A stretch of DNA of 20,020 nt from JBBRLA01 sp038231615 (lineage in GTDB: Bacteria > Myxococcota_A > Polyangia > Palsa-1104 > JAEUJZ01). Below are positions 1 through 7,583 of the stretch, in pieces (the stretch's first letter is position 1; each line of letters opens with the position of its first letter). A program made the position numbers and the translations under genes. The stretch lies in NCBI GenBank assembly GCA_038231615.1, contig JBBRLA010000069.1:1-20020 (forward strand). The letters run 5' to 3'. The notes beneath the pieces were generated by a model. It did not search any database, was not told where the DNA came from, and saw nothing but the letters and a program-made list of their open reading frames with translations.

Positions 1-1
1 G

Positions 2-460
2 TCGTCGCTCTCGGCGATGGTGGCGGTGAACCCGGACAGCCTGCACTTCGACAACACCATGGTGGGCAGCATGTCGTCGCCGCAGTTCGTGACGCTGGTG
101 AACAACGGCTCGGGCGAACTGGACCTGGAGATCCCGGCGCTACAAAGCCAGGACTTCACGGTGGACACGTCGCAGGCGAACCTGCAGATGATGCCGGGGG
201 ACAGCACCCGGTTCCCGGTGATCTTCGCGCCGCAGTCGACGGGCTCGAAGAGCGAGACCATCAACGTCAACCTGAAGGGCACGCAGATGCTGGCGGCGAC
301 AGTGTCGCTGGATGGGCAGGCGATCAGCAAGGTGGACATTCCGCCGGACACGGGCGGCGGCTGCGCGGTGGGCCACGGGGCCGCTGCGGGTGGCACGGCG
401 CCGGGCCTGGTGCTGGTGCTGCTGGGAGGCCTGCTCCTGCGGCGGCGGCGGTGGTCGTAG
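2..460 (+). CDS. C-terminal part of a secreted ASH-domain (choice-of-anchor D) protein with a MYXO-CTERM-like anchor; 5' partial
   Basis: The frame is open from base 2, so the gene begins outside the window and 152 residues are visible. The first ~100 residues read as a beta-sandwich ASH/HYDIN-like repeat: a start like VNPDSLHFDNTMVGS, then VTLVNNGSGELDLEI, then a PGDSTRFPVIFAPQSTG turn. This pattern is typical of choice-of-anchor D domains in secreted bacterial proteins. The tail is a Gly-rich GGGCAVGHG segment, a hydrophobic stretch (APGLVLVLLGGLLL) and a terminal RRRRWS. That is the tripartite Cys-hydrophobic-Arg layout of MYXO-CTERM sorting signals, in which the Cys is thought to be the processing and lipidation site. 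The likely role is a surface-anchored structural or adhesive protein. Substrate and function of the missing N-terminal part cannot be judged. Confidence 0.8.
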   Translation, partial: SSLSAMVAVNPDSLHFDNTMVGSMSSPQFVTLVNNGSGELDLEIPALQSQDFTVDTSQANLQMMPGDSTRFPVIFAPQSTGSKSETINVNLKGTQMLAATVSLDGQAISKVDIPPDTGGGCAVGHGAAAGGTAPGLVLVLLGGLLLRRRRWS

Positions 461-542
461 GTCAAAAGAGGTAGCCGGAAGAAGCCGATTGGGGACGTAC
501 TTGGCTTCCAGGAGTATGGAAAGCGAAGTGCGTCCCCGGCAT

Positions 543-635
543 CCGCAGCAACCCTGGTGGCCAGAAAAGCGCTCCGCAACAACCCCGGTGGCCACAAAAG
601 CCCTCCGCAACAACCCTGGTAGCCAGAAAAGCCGC
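543..635. repeat. three tandem 31-bp repeats
   Basis: Three contiguous copies lie at 543-573, 574-604 and 605-635. Each begins CCGCARCAACCCYGG and contains CCASAAAAGC. Copies differ at a few positions and there are no spacers. The period is not a multiple of three, so open frames crossing it are not evidence of coding. The array lies between the stop of the ASH-domain gene and the promoter region of the membrane-protein gene. The rest of 461-732 shows no gene. I see no terminator-like hairpin with a T-tract in it. Confidence 0.9.
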
Positions 636-695
636 CTTCATGCAGTCGGACCTTCCGACCGCTTCGGAATCAATCTTGTGAAATTCTGTCATTTC

Positions 696-701
696 TAATA
701 C
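696..701 (+). promoter_or_regulatory. possible -10 element for the membrane-protein gene
   Basis: TAATAC sits in a short AT-rich patch (about 668-706) that stands out from the GC-rich surroundings, 31 nt before the ATG at 733. TTGTGA at 676-681 could be a -35, but the spacer would be only 14 bp, so the pairing is weak. Confidence 0.25.
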
Positions 702-732
702 GCTGAAACTCCCGGGAGATTGTGGAGTCAGC

Positions 733-1683
733 ATGAACGTCCCCCGTCCCATATCCTCTGAATCAGTCCTCGAATCCTCGCTGAGCGGGCCTCACAGCGG
801 CGCACATGGCGCACATGGCGACCGCTGGCACTCTGGAAGGCGCCCTGGGGGCAGCCCGGCGCCCCGATCGGCGGGCGAGGCGCTGATCGAAGGATTGCGG
901 CTGTGGGTGGTGCACCGGCGATCCATGCTGCCCGTGGCGCTGCTCGGCTGGGCGCCGGGAGAGGCGCTGCGGCTCCTGGCGCTGCTCTTGCCGTTGCCGG
1001 CGAGGGACCGGGTGGCCCTGTCGCTGGGAGCACTGGCGCTCTCGCTGGCCGGGGCGGCGTTCGTCACCGCGGCGGTGATCGGGACGCTGACCGGGCCGGT
1101 GGAGCCACGAGGTGCCGCGGGGCAGGCGCACACCATCGACGTGTTCCAGGTGGGGCTCTCGCGGATGGCGGAGGTGCTGCGGACCCAGGTGCTCCTTTTG
1201 GCGCTGCTTTTGGCCACCCTCCTTCCGCCGCTCTTGTCGGTGGGCCGGCTGCTGGAGGGATCTGGACCGGGCGGGCTGTGGTGCCTTTTGGCGCTGCTCA
1301 TCTGCCTGCCGGTGTTCTCGCTGCTGGGCCTGCGGTTCTCGCTGGCGCTGACCGCGGCGGCGGTGGATGAAGCAGGCGTGGGGGCGCTGCGGCGGTCGGC
1401 GGTGCTGGCCCGAGGGCGGCTGCTGGATCTGGTGGCCTTCGGGCTTCTGTGGGCGGGGTTTGTGGCGCCGCTCCTTCTGTGTTCGGCGAGCTGCTGGCTT
1501 TTGCTTCTGCCCAAGGGGCTGCTCCTGCTTTCTCATGGGGTGGGGATCGGGCTGGGGCTGCTCTTCACCTTGCAGGGGCAGGGAGCGGCGGTGGGGCTGG
1601 CCCTGCTCTACGCCGACGCCTGCGAGGCCACCGGCCTGAAGACGCGGCTCTCGCACCTGGCGCGGCAGCGGCACTACCGATAG
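733..1683 (+). CDS. polytopic membrane protein of unknown function
   Basis: 316 residues. The ATG at 733 has GGAG 8 nt upstream, a conventional ribosome-binding site. The first ~45 residues are hydrophilic and rich in Gly, Ser and His. About six hydrophobic segments follow, near residues 64-90, 95-120, 150-172, 181-205, 230-260 and 262-292, many of them Leu/Ala-rich. Between the fourth and fifth segments lies LRFSLALTAAAVDEAGVGALRRS, an arrangement (Arg-x5-acidic loop, then ALRRSxxLxxGR) that recurs in the broad DUF975/DUF4013/YciC-like group of small bacterial membrane proteins. That resemblance is only a pattern match. No catalytic motif is visible. The gene converges on the Rpn-type gene with 34 bp between stops. 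It is probably an inner-membrane protein transcribed alone. Confidence 0.75.
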   Translation: MNVPRPISSESVLESSLSGPHSGAHGAHGDRWHSGRRPGGSPAPRSAGEALIEGLRLWVVHRRSMLPVALLGWAPGEALRLLALLLPLPARDRVALSLGALALSLAGAAFVTAAVIGTLTGPVEPRGAAGQAHTIDVFQVGLSRMAEVLRTQVLLLALLLATLLPPLLSVGRLLEGSGPGGLWCLLALLICLPVFSLLGLRFSLALTAAAVDEAGVGALRRSAVLARGRLLDLVAFGLLWAGFVAPLLLCSASCWLLLLPKGLLLLSHGVGIGLGLLFTLQGQGAAVGLALLYADACEATGLKTRLSHLARQRHYR

Positions 1684-1717
1684 GCCATACGGAAGCGCCA
1701 GAGGGCCATCCGGGACG

Positions 1718-2665
1718 TCAAGCGGTCGGCCAGGCGCGGGCTCGCTTGAGCTGATCGCGAAAGCCGGCCAGCCCGTCCATGTCCAGCCCGGACAGGTGCC
1801 CGCGCCGTTCCTCGGTCAGCTCGATACCCAGCACCTCACATAGATCAACCAGGGCCTGCCTTCGCTCCTCTGTGCGGCCGTCCTTCTGGCCGTCCTTGCG
1901 GCCGGCATCGTAGCCCTCCGCCTTGCCCAGTCTCACCGCCAGACTCAGCGCCCCGCGCGCATCCTGCACGGCTATCCCCTCGCGGTCGTACTCCTCCCAC
2001 TCCTCCTCCGTGAACCCCGCCATGCGCGCCACCTCCAGCGCCTCTCGGAAGACCTGCTCGGGCAACTCCTTCGGGATTTCTCTCAGCTTCTTGGTCTCGC
2101 GAAAGAAATACGCCCACTTGTCCACCATCGTCCGAGGCTGCTTCCCCGCCGCGTACTTGGGCAGTTCCATCACCGCGTAGCGCACCTGCGAGAGCCGGCG
2201 CACGCCGGTCTGCTCCTCCGTCATCCTCCACCGGCTCACCATCGGCACGATCGTCGCTCCGGGCTGCTTCTCTTCTTCGTACCACAGATGGAAGTCGCAG
2301 ATCGCCACCAGGACCACGTCATCCAGCTGCGGATACAATTCGCCCCGCGAGAGCGGGCCGGTAAACGCCTTGGACCCGTTAAACACCAGGCGCTTTTCGA
2401 AGCCTTCCACGTTCAGGACTTGCATCTCCACCACGTACTGGGTATCGCGCTGGTCGGTGCACTTGACATCCACGATGGAGCTCTTGAGCCGCACGCTCTG
2501 GGGCACCTGCTCCGGGTTCAAGTATTCAACGTCCACGATCCGTCGGTCCTCCGGCAGGTCCAGAAGATCGTTGAGCAGTTGGATCAAAAGCTGCCGATGG
2601 GCCTGGTTGCCAAAAATGCGCTTGAAGACCAGGTCCCTCTTGGGGTCCGCGAAAATCGGTCGCAT
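1718..2665 (-). CDS. Rpn-family / PD-(D/E)XK nuclease-family transposase-like protein
   Basis: 315 residues. The N-terminus has the family opening RDLVFKRIFGN (residues 10-20). The nuclease core follows: D66 in SSIVDVKC and E80-x-Q82 in YVVEMQV, matching the D...E-x-Q form of the PD-(D/E)XK site in Rpn (recombination-promoting nuclease) and PDDEXK_2 proteins. The C-terminal third is charged, with a GRKDGQKDGR stretch of the kind often seen in these proteins. Known Rpn proteins are DNA nucleases that promote RecA-independent recombination. Cellular roles of most relatives are unknown and some act in defence. The start is supported by a consensus-like promoter (TTGACC, 17 bp, TACGTT) whose -10 ends 6 nt before the ATG, with no Shine-Dalgarno. 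The gene is divergent from acs. Length and active-site residues look intact. Confidence 0.88.
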   Translation of the reverse strand: MRPIFADPKRDLVFKRIFGNQAHRQLLIQLLNDLLDLPEDRRIVDVEYLNPEQVPQSVRLKSSIVDVKCTDQRDTQYVVEMQVLNVEGFEKRLVFNGSKAFTGPLSRGELYPQLDDVVLVAICDFHLWYEEEKQPGATIVPMVSRWRMTEEQTGVRRLSQVRYAVMELPKYAAGKQPRTMVDKWAYFFRETKKLREIPKELPEQVFREALEVARMAGFTEEEWEEYDREGIAVQDARGALSLAVRLGKAEGYDAGRKDGQKDGRTEERRQALVDLCEVLGIELTEERRGHLSGLDMDGLAGFRDQLKRARAWPTA

Positions 2666-2671
2666 GAGGGC

Positions 2672-2700
2672 AACGTAGCCCCCGCCTGAACATCGGTCAA
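2672..2700 (-). promoter_or_regulatory. sigma-70-type promoter of the Rpn-like gene, probably giving a leaderless mRNA
   Basis: On the minus strand TTGACC (2700-2695) is followed by a 17-bp spacer and TACGTT (2677-2672), then 6 nt and the ATG at 2665. It has the best -35 match of the promoters in this window. The expected start of transcription falls on or within a base or two of the ATG. Confidence 0.6.
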
Positions 2701-2789
2701 GGAGTCGGCGGCGGGCGCCGTCCCGGACCCGGCCCTGTCATCGTGAACCCCTTTTCTCCCTCGGGGTGTTCCAATCCTCCCGCGCTTGC

Positions 2790-2795
2790 TATATT
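2790..2795 (+). promoter_or_regulatory. -10 element of acs, probably giving a leaderless mRNA
   Basis: TATATT ends 6 nt before the ATG at 2802. No recognisable -35 is found 16-18 bp upstream and no Shine-Dalgarno sequence precedes the ATG. The position of this element argues that the ATG at 2802, not the upstream GTG at 2766, is the true start. Confidence 0.45.
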
Positions 2796-2801
2796 TCCCC
2801 C

Positions 2802-4787
2802 ATGGGCGATACCCGCACCGACATCGAGTCCCTCCTCGTCGAGAACCGCCGCTTCCCTCCACCTCCCGGCTTCGCCGCCACCGCGCAGGTCAAAAGCGAG
2901 GAAGAAGCCGAGCGCCTGCGTACGTCCGCCGACGCCGACCCGGAACGCTTCTGGCGAGAGCAGGCCGCGGCCCTAAAGTGGAGCAAGCCCTTCACCCAGG
3001 TACTGGACACCGGCAACCACCCTTTCGTCCGCTGGTTCGCCGACGGGGAATTAAACCTGACCGAAAGCTGCCTGGACCGCCACCTTTCCACCTGGCGCCG
3101 CAACAAGGCGGCCCTTATCTGGGAGGGCGAGCCGGGCGACAGCCGGGTGCTCACCTACCACGAGCTGCACCGCGAGGTGTGCCGCGTCGCCAACGCCCTG
3201 CTCGAACTGGGCGTGCACACCGGCGACCGCGTGGTCATCTACATGCCGATGATCCCCGAGCTGGTCATGTCCCTTTTGGCCTGCGCCCGCATCGGCGCCA
3301 CCCACTCGGTGATCTTCGGCGGCTTCTCCGCCGAGGCCATCCGCGACCGCGTCACCGACGCCGGCGCCACCTTCATCATCACCGCCGACGGCGGCTGGCG
3401 CCGGGGCAAGGTCATCCCGCTCAAGCAAAACGTCGACGAGGCCCTGGTCCACTGCCCCGACGTGCGCAAGGTCCTTTGCGTGCGCCGCATCGGGCAGGAA
3501 GGCGCCCCGGTGACCATGAAAGCGGGCCGCGACCTGTGGTGGAGCGACGTGGTCCCCTGGCAAAGCCCCTGCCTCAAGGCGGTGGCCCTGCCCGCAGAGC
3601 ACCCCCTGTTCATCCTTTACACCAGCGGCACCACCGGCAAGCCCAAGGGGGTGGTCCACTCCACCGGCGGCTACGGCGTGCAGGTGGCCTACACCACCAA
3701 AGTGGTCTTCGACCTCAAGGACGAGGACACCTACTTCTGCACCGCCGACGTGGGCTGGGTCACCGGGCACTCGTATCTAGTCTACGGGCCGCTGATGAAT
3801 GGCGCCACCTCGGTGATGTACGAGGGCGCCCCTGAGACGCCGCAGCGCGACCGCCTGTGGAACCTCATCGACCGCTGGGGGGTGACCATCTTCTACACCG
3901 CGCCCACCGCCATCCGCGCCTTCATGCGCTGGGGCAACGAGTGGCCCGAGAAGCACAGCCTTTCGACCCTGCGGCTGCTCGGGACGGTGGGCGAGCCCAT
4001 CAACCCGGCGGCCTGGATGTGGTACCGCGAGGTCATCGGCAAGAGCCGCTGCCCCATCGTCGACACCTGGTGGCAAACCGAGACCGGGGGCATCATGGTG
4101 GCGCCGCTGCCGGGGGCCACGGCGGCCAAGCCGGGCTCGTGCACCAAACCGCTGCCGGGCTTCTCGGTGGAGGTGGTGCAGCGCGACGGCAAACCCGCCG
4201 CGGCCAACGAGGGCGGCTACCTGGTCATCACCAAGCCCTGGCCGGGGCAGCTTCGCACCGTGTGGGGCGACCCCGACCGCTACGTGAAAAACTACTTCAG
4301 CGAGATCCAGATTGACGGCCGCCCGGTCTACTTCACCGGCGACGGGGCCCGCCGGGACCCAGAGGGCTATCTGTGGGTGATGGGGCGGGTGGACGACGTG
4401 CTCAACGTGGCCGGGCATCGCATCGGCACCGCCGAGGTGGAAAGCGCCCTGGTGTCCCACCCCGACGTGGCCGAGGCGGCGGTGGTGGGGCGGCCGGACG
4501 AGCTGAAGGGACAGGCCATCGTGGCCTTCGTGACCCTGCGCGGCGGCAAGGAGGGCACCCCGGAGCAAGCCAAGGCCCTGCTTTTTCACGTGGTCAAGGA
4601 GATCGGCGCCATCGCCCGGCCCGAAGAGATCCGCTTCACCGACTCGCTGCCCAAGACCCGCTCGGGGAAGATCATGCGGCGCCTGCTGCGGGAGATCGCT
4701 GCCAGCGGGCAGGTCACCGGCGACGTGACCACCCTGGAAGACTTCAGCGTCCTGCAACGCCTGTCCGCAACGCCCGGGGATGAATAG
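2802..4787 (+). CDS. acs: acetyl-CoA synthetase (AMP-forming)
   Basis: 661 residues from the ATG at 2802, the usual size for Acs (~650). It activates acetate to acetyl-CoA through acetyl-AMP in the cytosol. Visible motifs: the P-loop-like YTSGTTGKPKG of adenylate-forming enzymes (near residue 275), DTWWQTETGG with the Trp pair typical of acetate-specific enzymes rather than larger-acyl synthetases, YFTGDGARRDPEGYLWVMGR with the hinge region, VDDVLNVAGHRIGTAEVE, and the C-terminal PKTRSGKIMRR. The Lys in that last motif is catalytic and is the site of regulatory acetylation in studied homologues. An in-frame GTG at 2766 would add 12 residues, but it lies upstream of the -10 element that fits the ATG. 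The gene is monocistronic, divergent from the Rpn-like gene and convergent with smr. A propionyl-CoA synthetase is the main alternative, judged less likely because of the WWQTETGG motif. Confidence 0.95.
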   Translation: MGDTRTDIESLLVENRRFPPPPGFAATAQVKSEEEAERLRTSADADPERFWREQAAALKWSKPFTQVLDTGNHPFVRWFADGELNLTESCLDRHLSTWRRNKAALIWEGEPGDSRVLTYHELHREVCRVANALLELGVHTGDRVVIYMPMIPELVMSLLACARIGATHSVIFGGFSAEAIRDRVTDAGATFIITADGGWRRGKVIPLKQNVDEALVHCPDVRKVLCVRRIGQEGAPVTMKAGRDLWWSDVVPWQSPCLKAVALPAEHPLFILYTSGTTGKPKGVVHSTGGYGVQVAYTTKVVFDLKDEDTYFCTADVGWVTGHSYLVYGPLMNGATSVMYEGAPETPQRDRLWNLIDRWGVTIFYTAPTAIRAFMRWGNEWPEKHSLSTLRLLGTVGEPINPAAWMWYREVIGKSRCPIVDTWWQTETGGIMVAPLPGATAAKPGSCTKPLPGFSVEVVQRDGKPAAANEGGYLVITKPWPGQLRTVWGDPDRYVKNYFSEIQIDGRPVYFTGDGARRDPEGYLWVMGRVDDVLNVAGHRIGTAEVESALVSHPDVAEAAVVGRPDELKGQAIVAFVTLRGGKEGTPEQAKALLFHVVKEIGAIARPEEIRFTDSLPKTRSGKIMRRLLREIAASGQVTGDVTTLEDFSVLQRLSATPGDE

Positions 4788-4828
4788 AATAGACCCGGCC
4801 AGGAACAGAACCACACGCCGCGCCCGAC

Positions 4829-5620
4829 CTACTTCCGCAAAAGCACGTACACCGCCCCCGCCCCGCCGTCCGACGGCCTGGCGGTGGCGAAGCACAGCAC
4901 GCTGCGCGCGATGCGCCCCCGGGTCAGCCACACCCGCACCCGTTCCTTGAGCACCGGGATCTGGTCCTTGGAGTTTAGCCCCCGTCCATGCACGATGAGC
5001 ACGCAGCGCTGCCCCGCCGTGCGCGACTCCAAGATGAAGCGATCGACTCGCTGGTGGGCCTGTTCCTGGGTCATCCCATGCAGGTCCACGTGGGCCTGCA
5101 CCGAGTACTCCCCCTTGCGCAGGCGCTGGAGCAACCGCCGGTCGAGCCCCGGGGCGATGCCCTCGATGTACTCGTCGGTGTCGGCGATGTCCCACGGGCC
5201 ACTGCCATCGACCAGATCGGCCAGCTCGGCGTACACCTCGGCCTCCTCCGACAGGCGCACCCGCACCTTGGGCGCGATAGGGACCTCGGTGATCCGCGGC
5301 GCCGGATCGGCGATGCGCTGCACCCCCCACATCTCCTTCATGAAGATGTCCTCGTCGCTGACCTGGGGCGCCTTTGCCTCGGCCTTTAGCGCCACTGCCT
5401 TTCCCCAGGCCGCCCTGGCTTCCCTGGCCTTGGCCTCCTTCCCCTTGACCTCGGGTGCCTTGACCTGCGGTTTCGGCGATGGCTTCACCAGCCCTTGCAA
5501 CTGGCTCTTGTGCGCCAGAAAAGGGTTGTTCGCCGGGCTCACCGGCTGCGCGGTCTTGGCCTTCTCCGCTTCTTCAGATTCCCTGGCCGCCTTGGCGCCG
5601 CGGCGCTTTTCCTTGGACAT
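4829..5620 (-). CDS. Smr-domain protein (MutS2 C-terminal-like endonuclease domain)
   Basis: 263 residues from the ATG at 5620. Residues 1-90 are charged, low-complexity and Lys/Ala/Glu-rich, probably disordered. A middle segment (~90-170) includes DEDIFMKEMWGV and is not recognised. The C-terminal ~85 residues form an Smr domain: DLHG (179-182), HGRG (211-214) and DGGAGAVYVLLR (251-262), the three hallmark motifs. Stand-alone Smr proteins act as nucleases on DNA or RNA: MutS2-type Smr domains are linked to recombination control and ribosome rescue, and YdaL/SmrA/SmrB types cut nucleic acid. Which substrate applies here cannot be told. TATAGT ends 7 nt before the chosen ATG, supporting this start over longer in-frame options. 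The gene is divergent from hrcA with 91 bp between the starts. Confidence 0.88.
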   Translation of the reverse strand: MSKEKRRGAKAARESEEAEKAKTAQPVSPANNPFLAHKSQLQGLVKPSPKPQVKAPEVKGKEAKAREARAAWGKAVALKAEAKAPQVSDEDIFMKEMWGVQRIADPAPRITEVPIAPKVRVRLSEEAEVYAELADLVDGSGPWDIADTDEYIEGIAPGLDRRLLQRLRKGEYSVQAHVDLHGMTQEQAHQRVDRFILESRTAGQRCVLIVHGRGLNSKDQIPVLKERVRVWLTRGRIARSVLCFATARPSDGGAGAVYVLLRK

Positions 5621-5627
5621 CGCCGCA

Positions 5628-5633
5628 ACTATA
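5628..5633 (-). promoter_or_regulatory. -10 element of the Smr-domain gene, probably giving a leaderless mRNA
   Basis: TATAGT (minus strand, 5633-5628) is followed by 7 nt and the ATG at 5620. No Shine-Dalgarno sequence fits in between, and no -35 match is seen at standard spacing. Confidence 0.45.
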
Positions 5634-5681
5634 CCCGGCTGGCGGTAATGTGGCCTACCTGCGTCAGCCGAACAAGTCGTG

Positions 5682-5687
5682 TATACT
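5682..5687 (+). promoter_or_regulatory. -10 element upstream of hrcA
   Basis: TATACT matches the sigma-70 -10 consensus well and lies 24 nt before the hrcA ATG. This would give a leader of about 17 nt with no clear Shine-Dalgarno. No TTGACA-like -35 is seen at 16-18 bp. No CIRCE operator (TTAGCACTC-N9-GAGTGCTAA) is present in the 5621-5711 intergenic region. Confidence 0.4.
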
Positions 5688-5711
5688 CTTCCAGTCTCAC
5701 GAAAAGCGACG

Positions 5712-6773
5712 ATGCCTGACCTGAACAACCGAGCACGGAAGATCCTTTCCGCCATCACCCAGGAGTACCTGGCCACCGGGGAAGCCGTCGGATCGCGTCG
5801 CGTCACCCGTCGCTACGGCGTCGATCTCTCGCCGGCCACCGTGCGCAACGTCATGAGCGACCTGGAAGAGCTGGGCCTCATCCGCCAGCCCCACACCTCC
5901 GCCGGCAGGGTGCCCACCGAACTGGGCCTGCGTTTCTTCGTCGACTCGCTCCTTAAGGTAAGGCAGCTTTCCGAAAAAGAGCGCGACGAACTACAGCAGC
6001 ACTATTCCTTTTCCTCCAGCGAAGTCGACACCGCTCTGCGCGAGGCCGGCAAGGTGCTCTCCGACCTTTCGTCGCACACCGTGGTGGTGCTGGCCCCCAG
6101 CCCGGAGCTGGACGTCCTGTCCCACGTCGAGTTCGTCCGCCTGCCGGGCAAGGGCCTCCTGGCGGTTTTGGTCAACAAGAGCGGCCGCATCACCAACAAG
6201 ATCATCCCCGACGACGGCTCCCTGGGCGGCGACGAACTGGACCGCATCCACAACTACCTGAACGAGCGCCTCGACGGCAAGACCCTGGCGGAGATCCGGG
6301 CGCTGGTGGCGCAGGAGCTGTCCAATGAACGCACCCGCTACGATGCCCTGGCCCAGCGGGCGCTGACGCTACAGTCCCAGGCCATGCCCCCGGACCCGGC
6401 CCACAGCAAAAGCCGCACCAACGTGCTCTTCGTCGAGGGACAGGCCCACCTGCTCGCGCACATTTTGGACGAGAACCAGGCCCCCGACCCGGAACGCCTG
6501 AAGGCGCTGTTCCGCACCCTGGAGGACCGCAAGGTGCTCTTGCGGCTTTTGGAGCAGACCGAGTCCGCCAGCGGCATCCGCGTCTTCATCGGGGGCGAGA
6601 CGACCATCCCCGAGCTGGCTGATTACACCCTGGTCACCATGCCCTACACTTCAGGCGACATGGCCGTGGGCGTCCTGGGGGTCATCGGCCCCACGCGGAT
6701 GAACTACTCCCGGGTGATTGGCCTGGTCGATTTCACTGCTCAACTGCTCTCCAGTGTGATCAGCAAGCGTTAA
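5712..6773 (+). CDS. hrcA: heat-inducible transcription repressor HrcA
   Basis: 353 residues, close to the usual ~340-350. HrcA represses class I heat-shock genes by binding the CIRCE inverted repeat and depends on GroEL in studied species. Residues 1-80 form the winged-helix DNA-binding domain, recognisable from RKILSAITQEYLATGEAVGSR, LSPATVRNVMSDLEELGLI and HTSAGRVPTELGLRFFVD. The GAF-like/dimerisation part follows (VVVLAPSPELDVLSHVEFVRLPG) and the C-terminal signature VGVLGVIGPTRMNYSRVIGLVD is intact. The ATG at 5712 was chosen because homologues begin just before this segment. An upstream in-frame GTG at 5679 overlaps the TATACT element and is unlikely. It is the first gene of hrcA-grpE-dnaK-dnaJ, with 124 bp before grpE. 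The lack of a visible CIRCE here is odd for an HrcA-regulated operon. Confidence 0.95.
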   Translation: MPDLNNRARKILSAITQEYLATGEAVGSRRVTRRYGVDLSPATVRNVMSDLEELGLIRQPHTSAGRVPTELGLRFFVDSLLKVRQLSEKERDELQQHYSFSSSEVDTALREAGKVLSDLSSHTVVVLAPSPELDVLSHVEFVRLPGKGLLAVLVNKSGRITNKIIPDDGSLGGDELDRIHNYLNERLDGKTLAEIRALVAQELSNERTRYDALAQRALTLQSQAMPPDPAHSKSRTNVLFVEGQAHLLAHILDENQAPDPERLKALFRTLEDRKVLLRLLEQTESASGIRVFIGGETTIPELADYTLVTMPYTSGDMAVGVLGVIGPTRMNYSRVIGLVDFTAQLLSSVISKR

Positions 6774-6828
6774 CCATGGCATCTTTTTGCGGTTTGCGAT
6801 AAGGCGTATGCGAGGTTCTGCCATGAGG

Positions 6829-6837
6829 CCCCATATT
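6829..6837 (+). promoter_or_regulatory. weak candidate for an internal heat-shock promoter before grpE
   Basis: CCCCATATT in the 124-bp hrcA-grpE gap resembles the sigma-32 -10 consensus CCCCATnT. No CTTGAA-like -35 is found 13-15 bp upstream. The element sits inside an imperfect dyad, CTGCCA (6818-6823) and TGGCAG (6846-6851), which could alternatively be an operator or RNA hairpin. Confidence 0.2.
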
Positions 6838-6897
6838 GTTTTAAGTGGCAGGACACCCTTTACCAGATTCCCGGGCAACCCAAGAGAGAGACACCCC

Positions 6898-7572
6898 ATG
6901 GCAGAGACAGCAGAGCAGGAAGCAATCATCGACGAAGCGCCGCAGGCGCCGCAGTCCATCGACGGCACGGAGGCTGAGGTCAAGGAGGAACCCGTGGAAC
7001 CATCGCCAGACGAGCAAATCGCCCAACTTACCGAGGAGAAGCGCGAGATCAACGACCGGATGCTGCGCATCGCCGCGGACTTCGAGAACTTCAAGCGCCG
7101 CACCCGCAAGGAGATGGACGAGGCGGGGACGCGGGGGCTGGAGTCGCTGCTCAAGGAAATCCTCCCGGTCTTCGACAACCTGGACCGGGCGGTGACCGCC
7201 GCGTCGCTGAAAAGCGAGAGCAGCGAAGCGGCAATCGGCCCCATGGCCGTAGCCTTGCTGGAAGGCGTGCGCCTGGTGCAGAAGCAGTTCCTGGCGACCC
7301 TGGAGCGCTTCCAGGTAAAAACCTTCGAGTCGCAGGGCAAGGCCTTCGATCCGCAGTACCACGAAGCAGTGCAGCAGATCGAAAGCGACACCCTGCCTGC
7401 GGGCACCGTGTCCACGGTGTTCCAGCGGGGCTACATGGCCGGGTCGCGGCTCCTGCGCCCGGCCATGGTCGCGGTGGTCCGGGGCCGTCCCCAGACGACG
7501 ATCATCGACCATGTCGAGGAACCCGGGTCCAATGGGACCGGCGACACCCACTATAACGGCAGCGAAGCGTAG
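6898..7572 (+). CDS. grpE: nucleotide exchange factor GrpE
   Basis: 224 residues. GrpE releases ADP from DnaK and so drives the DnaK-DnaJ-GrpE folding cycle. Residues 1-40 are acidic and disordered-looking. Residues ~40-90 form the long coiled-coil dimerisation helix (IAADFENFKRRTRKEMDE is the conserved part). The C-terminal beta-domain signature is clear: FDPQYHEAVQQ, LPAGTVSTVFQRGY and RLLRPAMVAV. The ATG at 6898 is preceded by the purine run AGAGAGA, a plausible ribosome-binding site. An upstream in-frame ATG at 6787 would add 37 residues that do not look like GrpE. The dnaK start follows 11 bp after the stop, so translation is probably coupled. Confidence 0.95.
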   Translation: MAETAEQEAIIDEAPQAPQSIDGTEAEVKEEPVEPSPDEQIAQLTEEKREINDRMLRIAADFENFKRRTRKEMDEAGTRGLESLLKEILPVFDNLDRAVTAASLKSESSEAAIGPMAVALLEGVRLVQKQFLATLERFQVKTFESQGKAFDPQYHEAVQQIESDTLPAGTVSTVFQRGYMAGSRLLRPAMVAVVRGRPQTTIIDHVEEPGSNGTGDTHYNGSEA

Positions 7573-7583
7573 GGCTGATCAAG

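Noticed and set aside
543..635. CRISPR array
   Set aside because: The three 31-bp copies are directly contiguous with no unique spacers, and no cas genes are present.
2766..2801. GTG start for acs at 2766
   Set aside because: It lies upstream of the TATATT element that fits the ATG at 2802, and the added residues do not resemble an Acs N-terminus.
3777..5330. 517-residue minus-strand frame opposite acs and across the Smr gene
   Set aside because: Composition is Gly/Arg/His-rich shadow, and it conflicts with both well-supported genes.
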